Below are positions 21,256 through 28,371 of a stretch of DNA of 63,615 nt, one piece after another. Every line of letters begins with the position of its first letter. The first letter of the stretch is position 1. Under the pieces are notes generated by a model. It worked only from the letters and a program-made list of their open reading frames with translations, was not told the DNA's origin and ran no database searches. The stretch is from Ligilactobacillus aviarius subsp. aviarius DSM 20655 (GTDB lineage: Bacteria; Bacillota; Bacilli; Lactobacillales; Lactobacillaceae). The DNA lies in the NCBI RefSeq assembly GCF_001436315.1, contig NZ_AYZA01000011.1, positions 91,144-154,758 of the forward strand, given 5' to 3'. A program made the translations under genes and the position numbers.

Positions 21256-22003
21256 CTAACCAACCGCCATCGATTGGGACCGCTGTTCCATGAATGTAAT
21301 CAGCTCGCGGGCTTGCTAAGAACATGGTCAACGCAGCAACTTCTTCTGGTTGCGCCCAACGTTTTGCTGGGGTTTGATCAGCAACCCATTTGGCCATCTT
21401 GCCATCGTCTTCTTCAAAGTCCTTGGCGTTCATTGGGGTTTCAATTGCCCCGGGAGCAATACAATTTGCTCGAATGCCTTTCGCAGCATAATCATAATCC
21501 AACTGCTTTGTATAACCGATAATTCCAAATTTTGCAGCCGTGTATGCAGCGCCGCCACCACCGGCAACCATGCCAGCAATCGATGCCATATTAACGATCG
21601 TTCCATGACCATTTTCAAGCATCTGCGGCAAAATCAGGTTTGTGATCCTGAAAATACTCTTCAAATTCGTATCAAAAATTTTGTCCCACTGATCTTCGGT
21701 CGTTTCTAAAGTCGGAGCATAGCCGTCAAGGATTCCTGCCGTATTGATCAAAATATCGATCTGGTTGTTTTCAATGATTGGATTTAACCAGGCCTCAATT
21801 TCCTGTGGATCACTTACATCACATTTCGTAAAGTTAAAGTTTCCGTGATCATTCAGCTCATATACTTGGCCACCATTTTGAATATCGGCCCCGAAAACTT
21901 TCGCTCCGGCATCCAAAAAGGCCTTGGCCTGTTCAAAGCCGATTCCCGATGAAACGCCCGTGATAACAACGATTTTTCCTTCAAATTCCGGATATAAATT
22001 CAT
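21248..22003 (-). CDS. Short-chain dehydrogenase/reductase (SDR)
   Basis: 251 aa classical SDR that uses NAD(P)H to oxidise or reduce a carbonyl or alcohol. The nucleotide-binding motif TGVSSGIG is near residue 15, NTAG-like INTAGI follows near 88, the catalytic Ser is in NMASIAG and the catalytic YTAAK motif is present. The C-terminal IDGGW is typical. Substrate is unknown. Annotation as a 3-oxoacyl-ACP reductase homologue would be generic. The ATG overlaps the TAA of the DUF2829 gene (TAATG), so the two are translationally coupled in the queT operon. Confidence 0.9.
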   Translation of the reverse strand: MNLYPEFEGKIVVITGVSSGIGFEQAKAFLDAGAKVFGADIQNGGQVYELNDHGNFNFTKCDVSDPQEIEAWLNPIIENNQIDILINTAGILDGYAPTLETTEDQWDKIFDTNLKSIFRITNLILPQMLENGHGTIVNMASIAGMVAGGGGAAYTAAKFGIIGYTKQLDYDYAAKGIRANCIAPGAIETPMNAKDFEEDDGKMAKWVADQTPAKRWAQPEEVAALTMFLASPRADYIHGTAVPIDGGWLEK

Positions 22004-22227
22004 TAGTCAACCAACTTCCAATCTTCAGCTAAAACGTCGCATGAGGTCGGCATGAATTGCGACAATGCCGGTTCTTCCTTTGTCCGAATCATTAAATACG
22101 GGTTGATTGCTTCGCCGTTCAAAGTGTCATTATTAACGACGAAAATGTATTCTTCCGAACCGCCCCAACCTGTTCGAACGGCTTTTTTACCCTTTTTTAA
22201 TTCCGGTAAAACTTCTTCAAATGTCAT
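22003..22227 (-). CDS. DUF2829 (Tad2-family) small protein
   Basis: 74 aa, a single DUF2829 domain. The diagnostic features are the N-terminal FEEVLPELKKGKKAVRTGW and the C-terminal SCDVLAEDWKLV. DUF2829 is best known from phage Tad2 proteins, which sequester the cyclic ADP-ribose-type signal of Thoeris defence. Chromosomal members are common and mostly unstudied. Here it is the middle gene of an operon after queT (12-base gap) and overlaps the SDR gene, all downstream of a preQ1 riboswitch. A role in binding a nucleoside-like ligand is inference. Confidence 0.85.
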   Translation of the reverse strand: MTFEEVLPELKKGKKAVRTGWGGSEEYIFVVNNDTLNGEAINPYLMIRTKEEPALSQFMPTSCDVLAEDWKLVD

Positions 22228-22239
22228 TTTGATCCTCCA

Positions 22240-22734
22240 TTACTTTGTTAAATCAATTCGTTTGCTTAAAATTCCAAAAATTACCGCACCAATTACCATT
22301 GAAATGAATTCACCGACTGCAACCGCTAAGTATGTTGGCCAAAACGGAAGGTGATTTACGAAATGTAATTCTAACGCAACCGTCCAGGTCATCAACGTAC
22401 ATACAACCACTGCAATTGCAAGCTTGCCGGCCGTCGATTTGACCCGCCGGCTTAAGAAATAACTCAGGCTTGTCATTAAAAGCGTCCCCAAGGAACCGAA
22501 GATGATATCAACAATTCCAAGCGGTGAATTAAGATTGGCAATTGCGCATCCAATCGTTAATGCCCAAATATAACGCTTATTGAAAACGGCAAGGTTATTA
22601 AAAATTTCAGATAACCGAATCTGCATTGCACCGTAACTGATCGGCGACAATACAATTGTCAATGCCGCGTAAAGGGCCGCAACGATTCCGGCTTTAGTTA
22701 GACTAACTAAAGACTGTTTTTTTTGATTATTCAC
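22240..22734 (-). CDS. queT: QueT-family queuosine-precursor ECF transporter S component
   Basis: 164 aa from the GTG at 22734 (VNNQKKQSLV). A longer in-frame ORF exists, but its extra codons lie within the preQ1 riboswitch. The protein has five to six hydrophobic segments and the QueT hallmark ISYGAMQIRLSEIFNNLAVF. It is the substrate-specific membrane subunit that takes up a queuosine precursor together with the shared ECF energy module, which is not in this window. AGAGG lies 10 bases before the GTG at the 3' edge of the riboswitch, so translation is probably controlled by the ligand. It is the first gene of an operon with DUF2829 and SDR. Confidence 0.9.
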   Translation of the reverse strand: MNNQKKQSLVSLTKAGIVAALYAALTIVLSPISYGAMQIRLSEIFNNLAVFNKRYIWALTIGCAIANLNSPLGIVDIIFGSLGTLLMTSLSYFLSRRVKSTAGKLAIAVVVCTLMTWTVALELHFVNHLPFWPTYLAVAVGEFISMVIGAVIFGILSKRIDLTK

Positions 22735-22744
22735 AGGTATCAAA

Positions 22745-22787
22745 CCTCTTTCTAGTTTTTTTAAGTGGGATTTTCGCGAACCACTCA
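22745..22787 (-). promoter_or_regulatory. PreQ1-I riboswitch
   Basis: On the minus strand the stem AGTGG/CCACT encloses a 12-base loop TTCGCGAAAATC and is followed by the A-rich strand TTAAAAAAACTAGAAAGAGG, which carries the ribosome-binding site. This matches the class I preQ1 aptamer layout: a short hairpin with an A-rich 3' tail folding back as a pseudoknot. The downstream gene is queT, as expected for this class. Confidence 0.85.
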
Positions 22788-22793
22788 TGTTCT

Positions 22794-22822
22794 AGTATAA
22801 AAAAAATCAGCAATGATGACAA
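22794..22822 (-). promoter_or_regulatory. Promoter of the queT operon
   Basis: TTGTCA-17-TATACT on the minus strand, just upstream of the riboswitch. The -35 box lies in the loop of the degV terminator. Confidence 0.7.
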
Positions 22823-22842
22823 ATTCACCATCCCTGATTTTT
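22801..22842 (-). terminator. Terminator of degV
   Basis: AAAATCAG...CTGATTTT with inner GATG/CATC pairing and a T8 run on the minus strand. It overlaps the queT promoter. Confidence 0.75.
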
Positions 22843-22845
22843 AGC

Positions 22846-23703
22846 TTAACCCCAACTGATGACGATCCCATCCGTTCCGATATGGGCAATCATCGAAAGG
22901 TTCATTTCATATAATTTAATTTGGGCAGCCGGAAATGTCCGGTTGATTGCCTTAATCAACCGTGAAATCACTTGATCGTTATGCCGAGTTCGAATTGCGG
23001 TAATCGTAATTTGAAGTTGCCCTGCCATTTCTTGATACGCCGGCATGATCATTCGCCGAATCGTCCGGGAAAGTTTGCTATGCTGCAGATAAGTACTTTG
23101 AACTTCAAGCTGCCCCTGCGGATTAAAACGCATTAACGTTTGCGGGCGAAAAATCGTTTTTTGAATCGGAAAGACCCCATTCTTAACGTATCCGGTAGTC
23201 GAAATATGCCGCAGATTCTTTAAAATCATCACGGTCTGATTGCTATTCCGAACCTCTTTCAAAATCGGCTCAATTGCATTCCAGTCCTTTCCCTGAGCAA
23301 CCAGTTTCGCTGCTAATACCGCTAAATTACCCTCTGCGACGCCCATTGAATACGAATCAACCAAATGAATGTTGATTTGATCATGGCGTTGCTGATATGA
23401 GCGCAAATTATTTCCTAAACCACTAATATCATTATCAAGGTAAACCCAGATAACATCTGTATAACCCTTATCGATCAGTTCATTCAAAAATTCATCGATT
23501 GCTGTCACTGACACCTGACCGCACATTAAAAACGAATTTTTTTCACGAAGCATTGCCTTAACCTGTTGCCGATCATAGTCATACTTCTCATAATATCGCT
23601 TGCCGTTCAACAATAACGGTAACGACAACGTTTTAATTGCTAATTTATGCTTGATTTGAGGAGCAATAATCGCCGCGCTATCTGTCAGAATCGCAGTTTT
23701 CAT
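22846..23703 (-). CDS. DegV-family fatty-acid-binding protein
   Basis: 285 aa, full-length DegV fold. The N-terminal KTAILTDSAA and the central VYLDNDISGLGNNLRSYQ are characteristic. In Firmicutes DegV/FakB proteins bind a fatty acid and present it to the kinase FakA for phosphorylation and entry into phospholipid. No fakA is visible in this window. GGATGG precedes the ATG. It lies between the crcB pair and queT on the same strand but has its own terminator. Confidence 0.85.
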   Translation of the reverse strand: MKTAILTDSAAIIAPQIKHKLAIKTLSLPLLLNGKRYYEKYDYDRQQVKAMLREKNSFLMCGQVSVTAIDEFLNELIDKGYTDVIWVYLDNDISGLGNNLRSYQQRHDQINIHLVDSYSMGVAEGNLAVLAAKLVAQGKDWNAIEPILKEVRNSNQTVMILKNLRHISTTGYVKNGVFPIQKTIFRPQTLMRFNPQGQLEVQSTYLQHSKLSRTIRRMIMPAYQEMAGQLQITITAIRTRHNDQVISRLIKAINRTFPAAQIKLYEMNLSMIAHIGTDGIVISWG

Positions 23704-23762
23704 TTCTTACCATCCAATTCATTAATCCTTCAATTCTAAACATCACTAACTATCTTACCATA

Positions 23763-24122
23763 TTAACCGATCAAATGCTGACCAAGCATAAACCCTAGAA
23801 AAGCAAAACTGATTCCAATCACATAACTTAATATTCCGTATAACACCGCCATCCGGTAGTTATGATCATCCAGTAATGCAAACAATTCCGTATTAAACGT
23901 TGAAAAGGTCGTGTAACCGCCTAAAAAGCCGGTTCCAAGAATTGCATATGGTAATGTCTTAAGCTTAATTCCAACAACGAATCCTAAAACAAGGGCCCCT
24001 GAAACATTTAAAAAGAACGTTGCTAATGGGAATGAACCCTTAACGTGTTTTTTGATCAGATTCGTTAAAAAATACCGCACACATGCTCCAGCGCTTGCAC
24101 CTAAACCTAACATCCAAATCAT
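23763..24122 (-). CDS. crcB: Fluoride channel CrcB/Fluc, subunit 2
   Basis: 119 aa, four membrane segments. The Fluc signatures GASAGACVRYFL, NVSGALVLGFV and GTGFLGGYTTFSTF are present, the last carrying the Phe/Thr fluoride-path residues. Fluc proteins export fluoride as antiparallel dimers. Two tandem genes suggest a heterodimer. The start overlaps the stop of the upstream crcB (TAATG). No fluoride riboswitch was seen. Confidence 0.92.
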   Translation of the reverse strand: MIWMLGLGASAGACVRYFLTNLIKKHVKGSFPLATFFLNVSGALVLGFVVGIKLKTLPYAILGTGFLGGYTTFSTFNTELFALLDDHNYRMAVLYGILSYVIGISFAFLGFMLGQHLIG

Positions 24123-24511
24123 TAAAATTCACCCTTTTCCTTCTTTACCAGCCGGCTTGCTAAAATATAGCCGAGAGTTACACATAAAAAACCGCCTAGA
24201 ATACTAATACTTAAATAAGCCATCGCATGAATCAAATGATGGGCGTTTACCAATTTCATGAAATCAACTGTAAATGAAGAAAAGGTCGTAAATGCCCCGA
24301 TAAACCCGGTTCCCAATCCAACATTCAGCCATCCAGCAAGCAAATCGCGTTCAATCACATAATACGTCAGAAATGCTAACAAAAAGCATCCTACCAAATT
24401 AGCAACGATCGTTCCGCTACTTTGCCAAATTTTTCCTAAATAATACCTGCTGATTCCGCCAAAAAAGGCAAAGAAAGCAACGCTCAAATAATTTTTTACC
24501 TTATCACTCAT
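24122..24511 (-). CDS. crcB: Fluoride channel CrcB/Fluc, subunit 1
   Basis: 129 aa, four membrane segments. It has FGGISRYYLG, NLVGCFLLAFL and GTGFIGAFTTFSSF. It partners the overlapping crcB gene downstream, as in the heterodimeric Fluc pairs of lactic acid bacteria. It lies 16 bases after trxA on the same strand, so the three may be co-transcribed. Confidence 0.92.
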   Translation of the reverse strand: MSDKVKNYLSVAFFAFFGGISRYYLGKIWQSSGTIVANLVGCFLLAFLTYYVIERDLLAGWLNVGLGTGFIGAFTTFSSFTVDFMKLVNAHHLIHAMAYLSISILGGFLCVTLGYILASRLVKKEKGEF

Positions 24512-24527
24512 TTTAAAACTCTTCCTT

Positions 24528-24854
24528 TTAATTTAGATATTGATCGATTTTTTGACGAAGATAATCTTCAAATGGTTTGAATGGCCGGTATCCTGTAATT
24601 TTCTCTTTGGCCTGCCCATTAACAAATAAAATTTGAGTCGGAATATTTTGAATTCCAAATTGCTCCGCAAGTTCCCGGTATTGCCCAACATCAACCTTTG
24701 CAAACTTAATTTGATTGTCGAATTGATCTTCAAGCTGTGCAAGAACCGGATCCAGCATCTTGCACGGTTGGCACCAATCGCCCCAAAAATCGAGCAAAAC
24801 TAATCCGCTAGCTGTTTCTTCAGCAAAGTTTTGATCAGTGATCGTAACTGCCAT
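24528..24854 (-). CDS. trxA: Thioredoxin with WCQPC active site
   Basis: 108 aa, normal thioredoxin length. It is a cytoplasmic disulfide reductase fed by thioredoxin reductase. The active-site Cys pair is Cys28 and Cys31 in DWCQPCKML. The usual motif is WCGPC, so Gly is replaced by Gln here. The cis-Pro loop (NIPTQ) and the C-terminal Gly-containing strand are present. GGAAG lies upstream of the ATG. The gene sits upstream of the crcB pair. The CQPC variant may alter redox potential (inference). Confidence 0.9.
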   Translation of the reverse strand: MAVTITDQNFAEETASGLVLLDFWGDWCQPCKMLDPVLAQLEDQFDNQIKFAKVDVGQYRELAEQFGIQNIPTQILFVNGQAKEKITGYRPFKPFEDYLRQKIDQYLN

Positions 24855-24914
24855 TTTTCCACTTCCTTGAATCTGATAACATATCCTTTTATTTTACTCT
24901 TCTTTCAAAAATAT

Positions 24915-24936
24915 AAAAAGCCGGGAAAACCCGACC
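24915..24936 (-). terminator. Terminator of the 766-aa LPXTG protein
   Basis: Minus strand GTCGGG-tttt-CCCGGC followed by T5. Confidence 0.75.
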
Positions 24937-24948
24937 TTTTATCGTTTA

Positions 24949-27249
24949 TTATTTATCACTCTTTTTTCTGAAAGGAATCATTGCTCCCAAGCCAGCCAAA
25001 ATTACTGCTCCAATCGCTGTTAAAATTCCGCGTTGTTCACCCGTTGCCGGCAACTTCCGGTTATCAGCATTCGCTTTTGAAACATCTAACTGCTTTGCAC
25101 CTGCTTGTCCTTGAACAGTTGGATCATTTGAATTCTTCGCTGCTGGATCTTCATTTTTAGCAAAGTTCATTGAAGATGATGAACTCTTATTTCCTGGATC
25201 AGCAACATTTTTATCCGGATCAGCCGTCTTCTTTGAACCATTTGATTCAGTACTTGATGAAGCTGGTTTTGAGTTTGAACTCTTTGCTCCAGGATCTGCT
25301 GGATCTTGAGTTGATGATTTTTTCAAGCTGCTTGATGAATTTTTGCCACTTAATTCGCCACTTGATGACTTCGAACTACTTGAAGTCTTTCTCGATGAAT
25401 CCCCAACATTTGAACTCTTTTTGTTGTTTCCGTTACTTGAAGTGCTTAATTGCTTATTACTTGAGTCCTTCTTACTACTGTTTGCGCTTCTTGAAGTACT
25501 TGATTGTTTATCGCTTGAAGCCTTGCTTGATGAACTTTCAATACTTGAGCTCTTTTGGCTACTGCTGTTTGATGACTTCAATTGACTGCTTACACTGCTT
25601 GAAGTCTTGCGTGATGAGCTTTCAACACTTGAGCTCTTCTTACTACTTGATGACTTCATTTGGCTGCTTGTATTACTTGAAGTACTTGATTGCTTGCTGC
25701 TTGAAATCTTGCTTGATGAGCTTTCAATGCTTGAACTCTTCTTACTACTGCTGTTTGATGACTTCAACTGGCTGCTTACGTTGCTTGAAATACTTGATTG
25801 CTTACTGCTTGAAGTCTTGCTTGATGAACTTTCAATGCTTGAACTCTTCTTACTGCTTGTGCTGCTTGAAGTACTTGATTGCTTGCTGCTCGAAGTCTTA
25901 TTTGATGAGCTTTCAACACTTGAGCTCTTCTTACTACTTGATGACTTCAATTGGCTGCTTAAATTACTTGAAGTACTTGAGTTCTTTTGGCTACTACTTG
26001 ATGAAACCTTACTTGAACTTGATTTTTCGCTTAAGGAGCTCTTTACACTTGAACTCTTTTTACTACTGCTCGATGATTTTAGACTGCTCTTACTCAATGA
26101 TGATGAATACTTACTTGAGCTTGAAGAACTGGTTCCATTCAATGCTGCCTGGGCTTTGTCAACTGCTTGTTGCGCACTTGTAACTGCACTTTTAGCATTA
26201 TCAAGGGCTGTTTTCGCAGCTTGTTGGTCTTTAACTGCCGCAGTATATTGCTGGTAAGTATTTGAAACCTGGGTCTGCAACTTAACAATTTCTTGATACA
26301 TTTGCTTGGCATCTGCAGTATTCTTATCTGCTAATTGATAATACTGGTCTTCTAATTGAATCGCCTTATTATCCAAGTCTTGCCATTGCTGACTCAAACT
26401 CCGTGCCTTTTGAGTTGCATTATCATAATTCGTTTGCGCCGATTGCAAGTTTTTCTTTGCATCCGCAAGCTTTTGTTGAGCATCTTTCAACTGTTCTTGC
26501 GGTGTCAAACTTGAACTTGAAGATTTTGAACCCGTTGAGGTACTAGTTGATCCCTTTAAGCTTGATTTTGTCGAACTTGAATCCGTACTTGATGAAATCG
26601 CACCGTTTGCCGTTACCGAGCTGCTTGAAGCTTGAACTACACTGGAGCTTCCACTGGTTGCAACGCTTGAACTTCCATTTAAAGTGCTGCTTGAAACGGC
26701 ACTTGATGTTGTACTGCTTGCTTGCGCAGCATCAAATGCCTGCTTTGCTTGGTCATAAGCTTTTTGAGCAGTGACCAATTGTTGTTGAGCAGCACTCAGG
26801 TTTGCCTTAGCAGTTTGTTGCTGTTGGGCTAACGTTGTGTGTCGGGCCTGAACATTTTTCAATTCAGTTTGCACTTGTTGAATTTGCTTTGCAACTTCAG
26901 CGCGTGGATCTGTCGTTCCGCTGCTGACACTGCTTGAATTACTGTTTAAACTTGCTAATTTGTTATCAAGGTCTTCAAGCTGTTTATCTAATGCCTGCCA
27001 CTTATCGCTATTATTTTTAACTTGTTGATTAATTGTATTTAATTGACTTTGCGCTTCATTCACTTTCGTTTGCGCAGCTTGCAGATTAGCTTTTGCTTGA
27101 TCCAACTGTCCTTGAAGTGAATTACCCGATGTTTGCGCTGCTTGCTGATTGACCGCAACCGTTGTTGCATTCACAGCCGGGGCCAAACTTCCCGCTACCA
27201 GCATTCCCGTCAAAGTTAATGAACATAAAAGATAGTTTCTTTTTTTCAA
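24949..27249 (-). CDS. Coiled-coil, Ser/Lys-rich LPXTG surface protein
   Basis: 766 aa from a TTG start that has AGGAGG 8 bases upstream. The signal peptide runs to about residue 28 (LAPAVNA). Two long Gln/Ala/Lys-rich coiled-coil segments lie at about 40-175 and 245-370, separated by a Ser/Thr-rich linker. Residues about 375-640 repeat SSSKKSSSxESSSxKxSSSKQSS. A Pro/Asp/Lys-rich part follows and then LPATGEQRG, a hydrophobic segment and FRKKSDK. It is a likely substrate of the nearby sortase. The Ser/Lys repeat is the same kind as in the two edge adhesins but has Glu mixed in. Binding partner is unknown. Confidence 0.9.
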   Translation of the reverse strand: MKKRNYLLCSLTLTGMLVAGSLAPAVNATTVAVNQQAAQTSGNSLQGQLDQAKANLQAAQTKVNEAQSQLNTINQQVKNNSDKWQALDKQLEDLDNKLASLNSNSSSVSSGTTDPRAEVAKQIQQVQTELKNVQARHTTLAQQQQTAKANLSAAQQQLVTAQKAYDQAKQAFDAAQASSTTSSAVSSSTLNGSSSVATSGSSSVVQASSSSVTANGAISSSTDSSSTKSSLKGSTSTSTGSKSSSSSLTPQEQLKDAQQKLADAKKNLQSAQTNYDNATQKARSLSQQWQDLDNKAIQLEDQYYQLADKNTADAKQMYQEIVKLQTQVSNTYQQYTAAVKDQQAAKTALDNAKSAVTSAQQAVDKAQAALNGTSSSSSSKYSSSLSKSSLKSSSSSKKSSSVKSSLSEKSSSSKVSSSSSQKNSSTSSNLSSQLKSSSSKKSSSVESSSNKTSSSKQSSTSSSTSSKKSSSIESSSSKTSSSKQSSISSNVSSQLKSSNSSSKKSSSIESSSSKISSSKQSSTSSNTSSQMKSSSSKKSSSVESSSRKTSSSVSSQLKSSNSSSQKSSSIESSSSKASSDKQSSTSRSANSSKKDSSNKQLSTSSNGNNKKSSNVGDSSRKTSSSSKSSSGELSGKNSSSSLKKSSTQDPADPGAKSSNSKPASSSTESNGSKKTADPDKNVADPGNKSSSSSMNFAKNEDPAAKNSNDPTVQGQAGAKQLDVSKANADNRKLPATGEQRGILTAIGAVILAGLGAMIPFRKKSDK
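25350..26110 (-). repeat. Ser/Lys-coding repeat tract in the LPXTG protein
   Basis: Imperfect units coding SSSKKSSSxESSSxKxSSSKQSSTSS. Related in sequence to the tracts at 300-2290 and in the right-edge adhesin, so ectopic recombination among them is possible. Confidence 0.8.
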
Positions 27250-27453
27250 ATTTTAACCTCCTAAAGTAATCTTACTCATTACTAATATTAATTATTGTTC
27301 GAATTTTAATAACCTATGCTTATTATTTTATCAAAAATCACCCGTCATTATTGGGAATTTAATTTTTAATAAGACTTATTTATAAACTTTTTAAACTTTA
27401 ACCGTTCCTTTTTAATTATTAATGCTACCCTTTTAACTAGGAGGTGAAAAAAG

Positions 27454-27606
27454 ATGGAAAACCAAAATGCACCACTTTGTACGAATGGCATGCAATGTAC
27501 TGCCGGCTGTCCGTGTGCAGGTAAGGACGGAATTTGTCATTGCCCGATGATCGATGATCAAAAATGCGCATGCAACGGGCATTGCGTAGTTCCAAAATCA
27601 AAGTAA
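27454..27606 (+). CDS. 50-aa Cys-rich, metallothionein-like peptide
   Basis: A short ORF with an excellent AGGAGG 9 bases before the ATG and a perfect terminator 9 bases after the stop. The product has nine Cys (9, 15, 19, 21, 28, 30, 38, 40, 44) and two His, with CPC, CHC and CAC pairs. This CxC-rich pattern is like small metallothioneins that bind Zn, Cu or Cd thiolate clusters, and no signal peptide or membrane segment is present. I do not recognise a specific family. It stands between two minus-strand genes, so its own plus-strand promoter is needed. TTTAAT-17-TATAAA near 27368-27396 is a weak candidate. Confidence 0.8.
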   Translation: MENQNAPLCTNGMQCTAGCPCAGKDGICHCPMIDDQKCACNGHCVVPKSK

Positions 27607-27607
27607 C

Positions 27608-27640
27608 AAAAAAAGCTATGGCCAAAGCCATAGCTTTTTT
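27608..27640. terminator. Bidirectional terminator between Cys-rich gene and sortase
   Basis: AAAAGCTATGGC-caaa-GCCATAGCTTTT perfect 12-bp stem with T6. Confidence 0.92.
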
Positions 27641-27645
27641 CATTC

Positions 27646-28341
27646 TTATTTATCAAACACTTTCAAAGTACTCTTATTTGCCGGTTGAACCTGTTGGAGT
27701 TCGCCACGAACAATGATCCGGGTCTTAACTCCAGGAGTTCCTGATGAGCAGGTTACCAATGTTAATAACTTTTGACCTGGGACATCATTTAACCATTGAA
27801 CTTGATCTTCATTAACGATTTTCTTCAATGTAACCTTGTAAGTATAAACGTTCTTTCCGTCTGTCAAATATACTTTGGCCCCAACGCCAATGTTTGCTAA
27901 CGGTCCAAACAAAATGCTGTTGTCTTCCATGTGGTGACCGGCAAGGCAGTAGTTGCCCTCTTCACCCATCGTTTCATTTTGTTTCATCGTTCCAGCCCCA
28001 CGCATCAAATTGCTTTGAGCTAAACCGTAGAAGACTGGCAAGTGAATCCCGACATCTGGAATCGCAATCTTTCCGATTGAATCCGCTGCATTTGAAGTTG
28101 CAGCCTTGGCAACATCTTTCGTGTCAACCGGACGAACGGCATCATAATCGAATTGCCCTTTCTTCGGCTTTGAACTGCTGATTGGCTTGTTTAATGCGGT
28201 CGTTGAAATGTGGTTAACAACAAATGATTTGATTTGTTCGTTAAAAATCAATGCTAAGCCGCATAATACCAATAAAATAACCAAAATACTTACAAGGGTT
28301 TTCCTTACTTTCCCATGTTTTTTACTTCTTGATTCTGCCAT
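27646..28341 (-). CDS. srtA: Class A sortase
   Basis: 231 aa membrane-anchored transpeptidase that cleaves LPXTG between Thr and Gly and links surface proteins to peptidoglycan. An N-terminal basic stretch and a membrane anchor (about 13-33) are followed by the sortase fold. Catalytic residues are His136 in LAGHHM, Cys198 in TLVTCSSG and Arg207 in GVKTRIIV. GAAAGGGG lies upstream of the ATG. It follows the YfhO-type gene by 30 bases, so the two are probably one operon. Expected substrates are the LPXTG proteins in this window. Confidence 0.95.
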   Translation of the reverse strand: MAESRSKKHGKVRKTLVSILVILLVLCGLALIFNEQIKSFVVNHISTTALNKPISSSKPKKGQFDYDAVRPVDTKDVAKAATSNAADSIGKIAIPDVGIHLPVFYGLAQSNLMRGAGTMKQNETMGEEGNYCLAGHHMEDNSILFGPLANIGVGAKVYLTDGKNVYTYKVTLKKIVNEDQVQWLNDVPGQKLLTLVTCSSGTPGVKTRIIVRGELQQVQPANKSTLKVFDK

Positions 28342-28371
28342 CTTGAGTTACCCCTTTCATTTTTACACTTA

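Noticed and set aside
22735-22788. Longer queT beginning with MSGSRKSH
   Set aside because: These codons are the preQ1 aptamer. The GTG at 22734 gives a normal QueT N-terminus.
25170-26257. Plus-strand frames of 337 and 216 codons
   Set aside because: Antisense to the Ser/Lys and coiled-coil tract of the LPXTG protein, without ribosome-binding sites or known domains.
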